Below, piece after piece: positions 1 to 8,291 of a stretch of 48,612 bases of DNA. The DNA is taken from positions 1 to 48,612 of the forward strand of contig CAKUXR010000022.1 in the NCBI GenBank assembly GCA_934700615.1, read 5' to 3'. The stretch comes from an uncultured Bacteroidales bacterium (lineage in GTDB: Bacteria > Bacteroidota > Bacteroidia > Bacteroidales > UBA932). The stretch's first letter is position 1. Each line of letters starts with the position of its first letter. Under the pieces are notes generated by a model that ran no database searches, was not told the DNA's origin, and saw only the letters and a list, made by a program, of their open reading frames with translations. The translations under genes were made by a program, and so were the position numbers.

Positions 1-567
1 TTCTTCCTCGGAATCCTGAACTTCAAGTATGAGGATGACGAGATGACGGAGCACCGGTACCGGCTGATGGAGGCGACTTCGAGAAAGCTGATGACGGACA
101 AACTGGAGTTCGTCTTCGTGGAGGTGGAGAAGTTCGACAAGAGCGAGGATGAGCTGGTGACGGATCTGGACAAGTGGCTGTATCTGCTGAAGAACATGTC
201 CAACTTACTGGAGCGTCCGGAGAGACTGAGGGACAGGATATTCACGAAGCTCTTTGATGTGGCGGAGCTAGCCCAACTTGACGACAAGGACAGAACCAAT
301 TATATTAAATCCATGAATACTGAACGGGACACATACAATCAGATTGAGTACGCACGTGAGAGTGGGCGTGAGGAAGGGCATAAAGTGGGCAAAGAAGAAG
401 GTCTCAAGGTAGGGCGTGAGGAAGGACGCGCTGAAGGCGTAAAACAGAATAGTTTCGACATTGCCAAAAGAATGTTGGAGAAAGGGATTGACATTGAGAC
501 AATTTCAGAACTGACTGGTCTGACAGCAGAAGAGGTATCCAGTCTAAAGGAAGAACTGAGTAATTAG
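1..567 (+). CDS. Rpn/PDDEXK_2 family putative transposase-nuclease, C-terminal part (5' end outside window)
   Basis: The reading frame is open from base 1, so the gene is cut by the window edge; the ATG at 43 is internal. The visible 188 residues begin FFLGILNFKYEDDE and continue with a KLEFVFVEVEKFDKSEDELVTD block and a DKWLYLLKN block. This is the layout of the C-terminal half of Rpn (recombination-promoting nuclease, PD-(D/E)XK) proteins. The catalytic core lies upstream and is not visible. The tail carries charged repeats of the GREEG/GKEEG type and then a short helical end (ISELTGLTAEEVSSL), both usual in the family. Members are multicopy, transposase-like genes in Bacteroidales. No inverted repeats were seen that would make it a complete insertion sequence. 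Confidence 0.8.
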   Translation, partial: FFLGILNFKYEDDEMTEHRYRLMEATSRKLMTDKLEFVFVEVEKFDKSEDELVTDLDKWLYLLKNMSNLLERPERLRDRIFTKLFDVAELAQLDDKDRTNYIKSMNTERDTYNQIEYARESGREEGHKVGKEEGLKVGREEGRAEGVKQNSFDIAKRMLEKGIDIETISELTGLTAEEVSSLKEELSN

Positions 568-578
568 TTTGTTCATCC

Positions 579-661
579 TGGCACCGGCAATCCCGGCAAA
601 TCGTCACGACTTTGATAGTCCGGAGTTACGTGTTGACTGGACGTTGGGCGGGACGGTGCCA
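579..661. repeat. Distant inverted repeat downstream of the Rpn gene
   Basis: An 8-nt arm TGGCACCG at 579-586 is matched by its exact complement CGGTGCCA at 654-661. The enclosed 67 nt are GC-richer than the following sequence. It starts 12 nt after the Rpn stop codon and has no T-run, so it does not look like a standard intrinsic terminator. It could mark an element end. Confidence 0.3.
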
Positions 662-705
662 CAATTAATTTTGTAATGCATTGATTATCAATACTGTCTG
701 ATTTC

Positions 706-748
706 TAGTGTGGATTATCGCCTGTTTTTTCACTGATAATCCACACTA
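706..748. repeat. Perfect 14-bp inverted repeat (hairpin)
   Basis: The arms TAGTGTGGATTATC (706-719) and GATAATCCACACTA (735-748) are exact complements around a 15-nt loop that contains six T. The location is non-coding, 140 nt after the Rpn stop. There is no T-run after the second arm, so a terminator role on the plus strand is doubtful. A recombination or protein-binding site is equally possible. Confidence 0.6.
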
Positions 749-842
749 AAATACATATCTTGCCTAATATCAGCTAGTTAACGAGAAACAATGTGGCTCC
801 GTCCGGCTTGTCCTCTTCACAATCTTACTTTAGTAACCTTCA

Positions 843-986
843 AAAAATAATCTGCATCATCTTAAGGAATCTTTTCGGTCTATATCTTTTTTCTCATCAG
901 TCGTGTACGTCCAGTACACTCCTTCTTCGAAAACAGATCTATCCTCGAAAATCTTCTCTTAATCTGAGGTAACTTATTTTTTTTCA
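843..986. repeat. Dispersed intergenic palindromic repeat, copy 1
   Basis: About 144 nt that recur at 18464-18607. The shared centre is GTGTAC-GTCCA-GTACAC, which folds on itself, flanked by TTTTCGGTCTATAT on the left and TCTATCCTCGAAAAT on the right. The outer edges are AAAAAATAA and TTATTTTTT. It lies beyond the 3' end of rnhA and may act there as a transcript end or a REP-like element. At its right edge a further hairpin (CTGAGGTAAC at about 965 with GTTAC...CTCAG to about 1006) continues towards rnhA. No coding capacity. Confidence 0.65.
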
Positions 987-1038
987 TGTTACTTCGCTGC
1001 CTCAGATAGCAGGAGAAGATGTATCCGGAAAGGTCAGA

Positions 1039-1548
1039 TTATCCCATTCCCGGCAGATTCTGTGCGGAGTTTTCTTCATACCCCGTGTCTTCCGGGAGCT
1101 GTTCGCCACGCGCGACGGCGCCTGCACCGGCATTGACAGCGAGCTGGTCGCACCTCTCGTTTTCCGGGTGTCCCGCATGGCCCTTGAGCCAATGGAAGGT
1201 GACGTGGTGCCTGCGATATACTGCCAGAAACCTCATCCAGAGGTCAGGATTCTTCACTTTGGCAAATCTTTTTCTCTCCCAGTTTCTCAGCCAGCCCTCA
1301 TTTATTGCTTTGACAACATATGACGAATCGCTCCAGACTTCGATGTCCGCGTTTTGCCAGCGTACAGCTTCCAGCCCGAGAATAACGGCCAGCAGTTCCA
1401 TCCTGTTGTTGGTGGTGCGGATGAAGCCGCCGCTCAGCTCCTTCCTGTGCTCGCCGCATTTCAGGACAGCGCCGTAGCCTCCCGGTCCCGGGTTTCCGCT
1501 GGATGCACCGTCAGTATAGAGATATATTTTAGGGCGTGTAGGGTTCAT
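1039..1548 (-). CDS. rnhA: Ribonuclease HI
   Basis: A 169-residue protein that cleaves the RNA strand of RNA-DNA hybrids. The four acidic residues of type 1 RNase H are all visible: D13 in YTDGASSGNPGPGG, E51 in NNRMELLAV, D74 in VWSDSSYV and D134 in NERCDQLA. The basic segment WLRNWERKRFAKVKNPDLW (about residues 86-104) matches the handle region used for hybrid binding. The C-terminal 20 residues after the core look disordered. It is transcribed alone, divergent from the polysaccharide operon, with a TAACTTTG box upstream on its strand. The dispersed palindromic repeat lies just past its 3' end. Confidence 0.95.
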   Translation of the reverse strand: MNPTRPKIYLYTDGASSGNPGPGGYGAVLKCGEHRKELSGGFIRTTNNRMELLAVILGLEAVRWQNADIEVWSDSSYVVKAINEGWLRNWERKRFAKVKNPDLWMRFLAVYRRHHVTFHWLKGHAGHPENERCDQLAVNAGAGAVARGEQLPEDTGYEENSAQNLPGMG

Positions 1549-1564
1549 TTGAATTCATTTTATA

Positions 1565-1572
1565 CAAAGTTA
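1565..1572 (-). promoter_or_regulatory. Bacteroidota -7 box for rnhA
   Basis: TAACTTTG reads on the minus strand at 1572-1565, matching TAnnTTTG. It lies only 17 nt before the rnhA start codon, so the leader would be very short. No clear TTG was found at the usual distance upstream. Confidence 0.45.
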
Positions 1573-1615
1573 GCACATCAATTCCAGAATTTGTCGGACA
1601 GGAAGCTCATTTTTC

Positions 1616-1645
1616 GGAATTTTACAAATTATTTCTGTAACTTTG
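1616..1645 (+). promoter_or_regulatory. Promoter for the polysaccharide export operon
   Basis: TAACTTTG at 1638-1645 matches the Bacteroidota -7 element. The -33 position holds a weak TTTTCGG. Transcription would start near 1652, giving a leader of about 70 nt before the ATG at 1723. Confidence 0.5.
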
Positions 1646-1722
1646 TAGTTTGAAAGAGTAGAATTGTGTGTGACGGAAACACATAAGCGGACAGAATCTT
1701 AAACCTAGATATATTATATTGT

Positions 1723-2556
1723 ATGAAACACAGTCTATTGCCTGTAGTGATTATGACAGCAGTTGCGCTGCTTCTCGGTTCGTGCGGAAAAAGAACATAC
1801 CGCAATATCAACTATCTCCAGGAAGCGCAGAAAGATACTGCGATGACTATGAAAAGCGAGATCGGTATTCTTGTCCAGCCTAAGGACATGATATCGATAG
1901 TAGTGTCAAGCCGTAATCCGGAACTCGCGGCGATGTTCAATCTCGCCAATGTCAGCTACCAGGCCGGTGCGGAAACATCCACATCCGGTTCTTACAACAG
2001 AATTCTCGGATACTCCGTTGACAACAACGGAGACATTGATTTCCCTATCGTAGGAAAGATCAATGTTGCAGGTCTCACCCGTTGGCAGGTTGCCGACAAG
2101 GTGAAGGATGAACTCATAACGAGGAATCTCCTGAAGGATCCTGTAGTATCTGTCGAGTTCCTGAACTTCAAGGTTTCAGTCATGGGCGAGGTATCCCATC
2201 CGGGCACCTATACCATTACCGGAGACAAGATTACCCTTCTCGAGGCTCTCAGTCTCGCAGGCGACCTTACCATCTACGGAAGACGTGACAGGGTTACTGT
2301 CGTAAGGGAACTCAACGGCAAGAGAAACATCTATATCGTGGATATCCGTTCAGTCGATCTGTTCACATCTCCGGCCTACTATCTGCAGCAGAATGACGTT
2401 GTCATTGTAGAACCTAACAAGGTCCGCGCAGGTCAGTCAACCATTAACCAGAACAGCTTGAAATCCGCATCATTCTGGGTATCAATGGGTTCATTCGGCG
2501 TGACAATCGCAAACCTCTGGATTGCCGTGTCCAACTCGAAGAACAAGGACAAATAG
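1723..2556 (+). CDS. Outer-membrane polysaccharide export lipoprotein, Wza-like
   Basis: A 277-residue protein that starts with a lipoprotein signal ending in LLGSC (Cys about residue 21). It then carries a Poly_export domain (QPKDMISIVVSSRNPELAAMFN... GYSVDNNGDIDFPIVGKINVAGLT) and an SLBB domain (FKVSVMGEVSHPGTYTITGDKITLLEALSLAGDL). The hydrophobic end (FWVSMGSFGVTIANLWIAV) fits the membrane-spanning C-terminal helix of Wza proteins, which form the outer-membrane channel for capsule or exopolysaccharide. It is the first gene of an operon; the tyrosine kinase begins 51 nt downstream. Family assignment is firm. The polysaccharide it exports is unknown. Confidence 0.9.
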   Translation: MKHSLLPVVIMTAVALLLGSCGKRTYRNINYLQEAQKDTAMTMKSEIGILVQPKDMISIVVSSRNPELAAMFNLANVSYQAGAETSTSGSYNRILGYSVDNNGDIDFPIVGKINVAGLTRWQVADKVKDELITRNLLKDPVVSVEFLNFKVSVMGEVSHPGTYTITGDKITLLEALSLAGDLTIYGRRDRVTVVRELNGKRNIYIVDIRSVDLFTSPAYYLQQNDVVIVEPNKVRAGQSTINQNSLKSASFWVSMGSFGVTIANLWIAVSNSKNKDK

Positions 2557-2607
2557 TCGACTCCTCCAAAACTGATTTTACAATAAAACGAAATATACGA
2601 TTGGAAT

Positions 2608-5049
2608 ATGGCAGCAGATAACAATCTCGAAAGCAGACAATCTTTTAGAAATACCCAGAACGAAGGCGAACTCGATTCACTGAATCTTGCCGACATCTGG
2701 GCAATGATATGGAACAACAAATGGTGGTATGTCCTCTCCATCTGTATCTGCATATTCTTCGCAGTGTTCTATATCTACAGGACATCTCCTACATTCAGCA
2801 GAACCGCGAAAGTCATCATTGACGACAGCAATGAGAGTTCTGCTATGCGTGACCTAGCGTCATTCACTGGCGGTCTTTCACGCATGCGCACAGGCGGCTC
2901 GAATGTATATAACGAGATGGAGGCCTTCTCCTCTCCTGACCTCATGTGCAGTGTAGTGAAGAGGCTCGGTCTCGAGACATCATATGTGGAAAAGCAGTTC
3001 CTCAGAAGCAGGGAACTGTTCACAAATTCACCTCTCGCGCTTGTACGCGCCGGGGACAACAATGCTTCCTCGTTCTCCTTCGAAATCGTGAAGGAAGGTG
3101 AAGACGCATTTGTCATCAAGGATTGGCACGTTGCCGGTGAGGAGATGGAATATGCAAAAATCAAGGGCCGTCTCAATGATACCCTCGATACCCCTGTCGG
3201 AAAACTCGTCGTTGCGCCTACAATGCTCTACGACCAGTGGAAAAAGCCGATTGTCATCAGTTGGGTCAATGCCAAGAAACTCGCAAAGGCTTACAACAAG
3301 TCTCTTTCGGTTTCCCTGTCAGGAAAAGAGTCCACAGTCCTCGTATTGACATTGACAGACCGCTTCCCTTCGAGGGCAGACAACATCCTCAGTACTCTCA
3401 TTGATGTATATAACGAGCAGTGGGTCGAGGACAAGAACAGGTCGGCACGCAATACTACAGCATTCATCAATGACCGTCTGGTGGTAATCGAGAAGGAACT
3501 CGGCGGAGTCGAGGAACATCTCAAGGATTACAAGGCAGAGCACAATATCACTGATATCCAGTCTTTGTCGGCTGCTTATCTCGGTGAATCCACAGAATAC
3601 AAGAGCATGTCATTCGAGGTGAACAACCAGCTCGCAATCGCCAAGTTCATAAAGGAGTACCTGGAGAATCCGGCTCATGACGGAGCCCTCATTCCTGCGA
3701 ACTCGGGATTGACAAACTCTACCGTAGAATCACAGATCGGAGAGTATAACCAGTTGGTACTCAGCAGAGACAGGCTCGTTTCAGGAAGCAGCAGCGAGAA
3801 CCCGCTCGTGCTCGACTACAACAACTCCATTGCAGCATTGAAGATAGCCATCAACAGGTCTATCGAGAACCTTATCGCCACACTCAAACTTCAGGCTGAC
3901 AAGGTTGCCGCAGAGGAGAACAATATCATGAACAAGATTTCAAACACCTCCGGTCAGGAACTTCAGCTGCTCTCCATCGAGCGTCAGCAGAAGATCAAGG
4001 AGGAACTTTATATTTATCTCCTCCAGAAGAGGGAAGAGAACGAAATCGCCAGCCTCGTGAACGTGGGCAATACACGTCTTGTCATGGAGCCTGCCGGAGA
4101 GGACCTTCCCCAGTCTCCTAACAAGAAGATGATTCTGCTGGTGGCTCTTATCCTCGGAGCGGGCATTCCGTTCGGTATCTTCTTCATGATCAGCCAGATG
4201 GATACGAGAGTCAAGACAAGAAACGACTTGACCAACATGCAGGTTCCGTTCCTTGCCGAGATTCCTCAGCTCGGTCAGGGTGCCGGCATTCTTAACAGGA
4301 TGAGAAAGAAGATGTGCGATGACGCCAATACGAAGATCGTCGTGGCTCCGTCCAACAGAAACGGCATCAACGAGGCGTTCCGAGTTCTCAGAACCAACCT
4401 CGACTTCATGACTGGCGGTCAGGAAGGATGCCACAAGGTGATGATTACATCATTCAATCCTAACGCCGGAAAGACCTTCGTCCTCATGAACATGGCGGCT
4501 ACCATGGCACTCAAGGGTGCGAAAGTCCTGCTCCTCGACCTTGACCTCAGAAAGGGTACCCTCGGAAAGGCACTTGAGCACAACAAGGCAGGTATCTCCG
4601 CCTTCTTGAACGGCAAGCTTGACAGCATCGTTCCTGAGATTCAGAACATCAAGGAGAACCTTGACCTCATTTCAGTAGGTTCGCTCCCTCCTAACCCTGC
4701 CGAACTCCTTGTATCAGAGAAGTTTGACAAGATGATGGACGAGCTCTCAGCAAGGTATGACTATATCTTCATGGACTGTCCTCCTGTGGACATCGTCGCC
4801 GATACATCCATCATTGCAAAGCATGCCGACTATACGGTATTCGTAATCAGGGCAGGCCTGTTCGACAAGAGGGCTCTTCCTGCAGTCGAGGATGCTTACG
4901 AGCGCGGAGTATATAACCACATGGCTGTCATTCTCAATGGTGTCGATACTACCAGCAAGGCATATGGCTATGGTCATTATGGTTACGGTTATGGCTATGG
5001 TTACGGATACGGCTATGGCTACGGTTATGGAAACAACGTTCAAGACTAA
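2608..5049 (+). CDS. Wzc-like polysaccharide co-polymerase / bacterial tyrosine kinase
   Basis: An 813-residue fusion of an inner-membrane chain-length regulator and a BY-kinase. An N-terminal membrane segment (about 37-53, WWYVLSICICIFFAVFYIY) is followed by a long periplasmic Wzz region with coiled coils, and a second membrane segment (about 510-530, MILLVALILGAGIPFGIFFMI). The cytoplasmic kinase has a Walker A loop (NPNAGKT, K622), Walker A' (LLLDLDLRKG, D644/D646) and Walker B (YIFMDCPP, D723). The C-terminus is a tyrosine cluster of 11 Tyr alternating with Gly, the usual autophosphorylation site. The cognate phosphatase gene follows after 8 nt. The kinase is expected to control polymer length and export through cycles of tail phosphorylation. 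Confidence 0.95.
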   Translation: MAADNNLESRQSFRNTQNEGELDSLNLADIWAMIWNNKWWYVLSICICIFFAVFYIYRTSPTFSRTAKVIIDDSNESSAMRDLASFTGGLSRMRTGGSNVYNEMEAFSSPDLMCSVVKRLGLETSYVEKQFLRSRELFTNSPLALVRAGDNNASSFSFEIVKEGEDAFVIKDWHVAGEEMEYAKIKGRLNDTLDTPVGKLVVAPTMLYDQWKKPIVISWVNAKKLAKAYNKSLSVSLSGKESTVLVLTLTDRFPSRADNILSTLIDVYNEQWVEDKNRSARNTTAFINDRLVVIEKELGGVEEHLKDYKAEHNITDIQSLSAAYLGESTEYKSMSFEVNNQLAIAKFIKEYLENPAHDGALIPANSGLTNSTVESQIGEYNQLVLSRDRLVSGSSSENPLVLDYNNSIAALKIAINRSIENLIATLKLQADKVAAEENNIMNKISNTSGQELQLLSIERQQKIKEELYIYLLQKREENEIASLVNVGNTRLVMEPAGEDLPQSPNKKMILLVALILGAGIPFGIFFMISQMDTRVKTRNDLTNMQVPFLAEIPQLGQGAGILNRMRKKMCDDANTKIVVAPSNRNGINEAFRVLRTNLDFMTGGQEGCHKVMITSFNPNAGKTFVLMNMAATMALKGAKVLLLDLDLRKGTLGKALEHNKAGISAFLNGKLDSIVPEIQNIKENLDLISVGSLPPNPAELLVSEKFDKMMDELSARYDYIFMDCPPVDIVADTSIIAKHADYTVFVIRAGLFDKRALPAVEDAYERGVYNHMAVILNGVDTTSKAYGYGHYGYGYGYGYGYGYGYGYGNNVQD
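4960..5034 (+). repeat. Tandem Tyr-Gly coding repeat in the kinase tail
   Basis: Alternating TAT/TAC and GGT/GGC/GGA codons encode two YG units, one His, and nine more YG units. Synonymous codons are mixed, so the DNA repeat is imperfect, as expected if the peptide rather than the DNA is conserved. Slippage here could change the number of phosphorylation sites. Confidence 0.8.
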
Positions 5050-5057
5050 TTTTAGAG

Positions 5058-5768
5058 ATGTTCGGGTTTTTCAACAGCAGAACCAGCCTTAACGAGTCCG
5101 GCTTGCTGAAGGGCTTTGTCGATAACCACTCGCATGTGTTGTACGGAGTGGATGACGGTGTAAAAACAATTGAAGAATCATTGGAAATACTGAATTTCCT
5201 GGAAGCGGCAGGCGCGACCGTCCTGTGGTGCACGCCCCATATCATGGAGGATGTTCCGAATGAGACGGCAGACCTCAGGGCCCGGTTCGAAAGCTTGAAG
5301 GAGGCATGGAAGGGCAAAATAGAACTCAGACTTGCCTCGGAAAACATGCTGGATTCGCTTTTCATGAAGCGGCTCGAAAAGGATGACTTCCTCCTTCATG
5401 GAGACAACAGGCTCCTCGTAGAGACATCCACATGGGCTTCGCCGATGGATCTGTGGGGTATGATAGGCAAGATCAATGCTGCTGGATATACTCCTCTGAT
5501 AGCTCATCCGGAACGCTATACATACATGAAAATGGATGATTACAAACGGCTTCTGGACATGGGCGCGGAGTTCCAGCTTAATTTGCCGTCAATACTCGGC
5601 GTCTATGGCGACAGAATCGCGAAGAGGGCAGAAGAAATGCTGAAGAACGGATGGTATGTGATGACAGGAACTGACTGTCACCGTTTCCGTGCACTTGAAG
5701 GCCAGACATCATGTAAGATTTTTACAAAGAATACGGTTGCACTCCTTAAAGGTATAATTAGTCGTTAG
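5058..5768 (+). CDS. PHP-type tyrosine-protein phosphatase, CpsB/YwqE-like
   Basis: A 236-residue enzyme of the PHP metal-dependent fold that removes phosphate from the tyrosine tail of the kinase next door. Metal ligands are visible in order: DNHSHVLYGVDDG (H24, H26), a TPHIM segment, an E in the SEN block, AHPERY, and GTDCHRF near the C-terminus. The hallmark VDDG followed by EESLEIL is typical of CpsB/CapC. The start lies 8 nt after the kinase stop, and kinase-phosphatase adjacency is the standard arrangement in such loci. The next gene begins 3 nt downstream, so translation is probably coupled. Confidence 0.92.
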   Translation: MFGFFNSRTSLNESGLLKGFVDNHSHVLYGVDDGVKTIEESLEILNFLEAAGATVLWCTPHIMEDVPNETADLRARFESLKEAWKGKIELRLASENMLDSLFMKRLEKDDFLLHGDNRLLVETSTWASPMDLWGMIGKINAAGYTPLIAHPERYTYMKMDDYKRLLDMGAEFQLNLPSILGVYGDRIAKRAEEMLKNGWYVMTGTDCHRFRALEGQTSCKIFTKNTVALLKGIISR

Positions 5769-5771
5769 AAA

Positions 5772-7199
5772 TTGGGAGTAGAAATAACAAAGAAAGATGT
5801 AACGTGGAGCTATGTCGCCAAGCTGTTCCAGATAGGATCCGGCCTGGTGACATTGCCGCTTATATTGCGCCTGCTTACCAAGGAGGAAGTCGGAATGAAC
5901 TATCTCATGCTGACAGTCAGCTCGATAGTCGGCCTGATGGACTTCGGCTTTTCCCCGCAGTTCGGCAGGAACTTCACATATGTCAACAGCGGTGCGCGCA
6001 GGCTTTGCCGCGAGGGCGTGGAGGAAGAACGCGGCGGCAGCATTGACTGGCATCTCCTTTCAGTCCTGATCAGCACGGCCCGCTTTGTATATCGGCGTCT
6101 GTCCGTCCTTGCCCTCATAGTGATGCTTACCTTCGGAACAGGCTATATCTGGTATCTTACAGAAGGCTTTACCAATGTCAACAACTCCCTGTATATCTGG
6201 ATATTATACTCATTCTCAACATATTTCAACATTTATTTCTCCTACTATTCCAGCCTGCTTACCGGCAGCGGAATGATAAGGGAATCTTCACAGGCGGCGA
6301 TACTTTCCAAGTCGGCATATCTGGTACTTTGCACAGTATTCCTGCTTCTCGGCTGGGGCCTCTTTGCCGTAGTCGCGGCCAACTTCATCGCCCCTTTCGT
6401 GCAGAGATATGTGAGCTACCGCGCATACTTCAAGCCAGAACTGAAAGCTCGTCTCGCTGAGCAGACAGTCACCCGCGAAGATATCCGGGAAACCTTCTCC
6501 GTCATTTGGTTCAATGCCAAGAAACTCGGAATCAATTTCATCGGGGCATATGCGGTGAACAAGATGGGAATGTTCATCATCGGCTTTTTCCTCCCGCTTG
6601 CGACAATCGGATCGTACGGTCTTCTGACCCAGCTCACTACAATAGTCACCGGAATCGCGAACACCATGTTTGTGACCTATTTGCCGAAAGTCTCGAACTG
6701 CCGCGTGACAGGGGACAGACCAATGCTGAAAAGGACAATCTCCTTCTCAATGGTAGTCGGTCAGATCATAATGGTTGCCGGAGCGCTTGGAATAATCTTC
6801 GTGGCACCATACCTGCTGGAACTCATAAAGTCTCAGACGATGCTGCCGTCAAGGCTTGTCTGCGTGCTCTATCTTGTAATCGTAGCATTGGAACTGAACC
6901 ACTCTGAATTCGCCTCGGTGATTTCTACAGAGAACAAGATCCCATATGTGGTCCCGAGCCTTGTCTCAGGCGGAGTCATAGTTCTACTCACTTTCATTGC
7001 CTTGAAATTCACCACTTTGGGACTTCTCGGAGTGGTACTTGTTCAGGGAATCGTGCAGGCGGCGTATAACAACTGGAGATGGCCGCTGTGGGTATTCCGT
7101 GAACTGGACATGTCAGTATCAGAGTTTTACAGAACCGGCTTCGATTCAATTATAAAAACAGTTTCTGGATTATGGAAATCAATGCACAGGAATGCCTGA
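5772..7199 (+). CDS. Polysaccharide flippase, Wzx/MATE-like membrane protein
   Basis: A 475-residue, strongly hydrophobic protein with about 12 membrane segments and the N-terminal pattern VAKLFQIGSGLVTLPLILRLLTKEEVGMNYLML, typical of Wzx-type lipid-linked oligosaccharide flippases. There is no in-frame ATG or GTG before the conserved region, so the TTG at 5772 is the likely start; it sits 3 nt after the phosphatase stop. It should move undecaprenyl-linked repeat units to the periplasm for the exporter encoded upstream. No Wzy polymerase gene is present in this operon, so polymerisation must be encoded elsewhere. Confidence 0.85.
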   Translation: MGVEITKKDVTWSYVAKLFQIGSGLVTLPLILRLLTKEEVGMNYLMLTVSSIVGLMDFGFSPQFGRNFTYVNSGARRLCREGVEEERGGSIDWHLLSVLISTARFVYRRLSVLALIVMLTFGTGYIWYLTEGFTNVNNSLYIWILYSFSTYFNIYFSYYSSLLTGSGMIRESSQAAILSKSAYLVLCTVFLLLGWGLFAVVAANFIAPFVQRYVSYRAYFKPELKARLAEQTVTREDIRETFSVIWFNAKKLGINFIGAYAVNKMGMFIIGFFLPLATIGSYGLLTQLTTIVTGIANTMFVTYLPKVSNCRVTGDRPMLKRTISFSMVVGQIIMVAGALGIIFVAPYLLELIKSQTMLPSRLVCVLYLVIVALELNHSEFASVISTENKIPYVVPSLVSGGVIVLLTFIALKFTTLGLLGVVLVQGIVQAAYNNWRWPLWVFRELDMSVSEFYRTGFDSIIKTVSGLWKSMHRNA

Positions 7200-8197
7200 A
7201 TCAGAATGACAATTTTGCCTGCCAGAGCAATATCGGCTCGACATTGATAAAAGGTGTGCGCCCAGGCATCTCACCTAAATTTTCAATCGTCATACCGACA
7301 TGGAAACGCGTTGAGACATTGAAAGATACAGTGGAATCGGCATTGTCCCAGATCTGGACGGGTGATTTCGATGTCATTGTGGTCGAGGACAATCCGGAAC
7401 CGGACTCGGACGTCTGCAAATATCTCATGTCATTGACCGACTCGCGCATCATTTATTACAGGAACGACAGGAACCTTGGCCTTGTCGGGAATTTCAACAG
7501 GGCGGTCTCACTCGCCGACGGCGAATATGCTGTCCTTGTGCATGATGACGATTACCTGTTTCCAGCGTATCTCTCTGAAATGAACAGGATTACGGACCTG
7601 AAGACGGATGCCGACATAATCTGTCCGGAAGCGGTAAAATGGAGAGAATATCAGGGCCAGCCGAAGCCTTCTGTCCCCGAGTATAATGTCAATGCCAAAT
7701 TGTGGTGTCCTGAAGCGGACGGGGAACCGTTCTGCAGACTGTTCGCCCCGACCGGAGTGACCTTCAGGAAATCCGCATTCATGAAATCCGGAGGATTTGA
7801 CCATCTTTCCGGCCCGTCAACGGACCTGTATTTCATCGTAAGAGCCGCAAGGTCAATGAAATACTACCGTTACGAGAAGCCGTTGTTCGTATATCGCTGG
7901 TCTGCAAACGAATCCCTGAAACTGAATGTCAGGATGGATTTCCTGCGTGCTGGACTTCCTCTCAGGAAACTCCTTCTGAAGCGTCACCATGCCCCTGGAT
8001 TCGTGACCAGAGCCTTGCTCAAATATTACTGCTGGCAGTCTGTCGAACATCTCAAAAGAGATTTTCCGGAAGACAAGCCTGATTTGTCGTGGCTCATTCT
8101 CCCGGAAAACCGTCTTGAAATCAGATGGGGAAAATTCGTTACGGATGCGTTGGGACGCTACCTTCTGCTAAAACGTACCTTCTCCAAATCTGTATGA
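7172..8197 (+). CDS. Family 2 glycosyltransferase
   Basis: A 341-residue GT-A enzyme. After about 37 poorly conserved residues comes the GT2 opening FSIVIPTWKRVETLKDTVESALSQ, then VIVVEDNPEPDSD, NLGLVGNFNRAVSLADGEYAVLVHDDDYLFP (DXD-type metal and nucleotide-sugar site HDDD) and a lysine/arginine-rich C-terminal region. The ATG at 7172 overlaps the flippase by 28 nt. The true start could be a little later, since the first 35 residues are unlike the family. It presumably adds one sugar to the lipid-linked unit; donor and acceptor cannot be read from sequence. It ends the operon. Confidence 0.88.
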   Translation: MEINAQECLNQNDNFACQSNIGSTLIKGVRPGISPKFSIVIPTWKRVETLKDTVESALSQIWTGDFDVIVVEDNPEPDSDVCKYLMSLTDSRIIYYRNDRNLGLVGNFNRAVSLADGEYAVLVHDDDYLFPAYLSEMNRITDLKTDADIICPEAVKWREYQGQPKPSVPEYNVNAKLWCPEADGEPFCRLFAPTGVTFRKSAFMKSGGFDHLSGPSTDLYFIVRAARSMKYYRYEKPLFVYRWSANESLKLNVRMDFLRAGLPLRKLLLKRHHAPGFVTRALLKYYCWQSVEHLKRDFPEDKPDLSWLILPENRLEIRWGKFVTDALGRYLLLKRTFSKSV

Positions 8198-8291
8198 TTC
8201 AAGTTTCGCAAGTGTGAAACAACGCTCTTGGAGCCCGCGAGGGCTAGGGAAAGTCCACTCCACGAGGGAAGGGACTTGGGACTGTCTGTGA
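8198..8291. other. Convergent intergenic spacer with RNA-like hairpins and an RNase P-like block
   Basis: This 94-nt gap separates two converging genes. It holds GTTTC..GAAAC and AGCCC-GCGA-GGGCT hairpins and then AGGGAAAGTCCACTCCACG followed by AGGGAAGG. The latter resembles the conserved 5' region of bacterial RNase P RNA (GGAAAGUCC...CUCCAC.AGGG.AGG). There is no room for a whole rnpB and no 3' conserved region, so at most this is a fragment. No T-run terminator was seen. Confidence 0.35.

Noticed and set aside
1019..1477. Open frame on the plus strand opposite rnhA
   Set aside because: It is fully antisense to a gene with complete RNase H motifs, has no family resemblance and no promoter.
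8198..8291. Complete rnpB gene
   Set aside because: Only 94 nt are available and the 3' conserved region is missing; at best a fragment.
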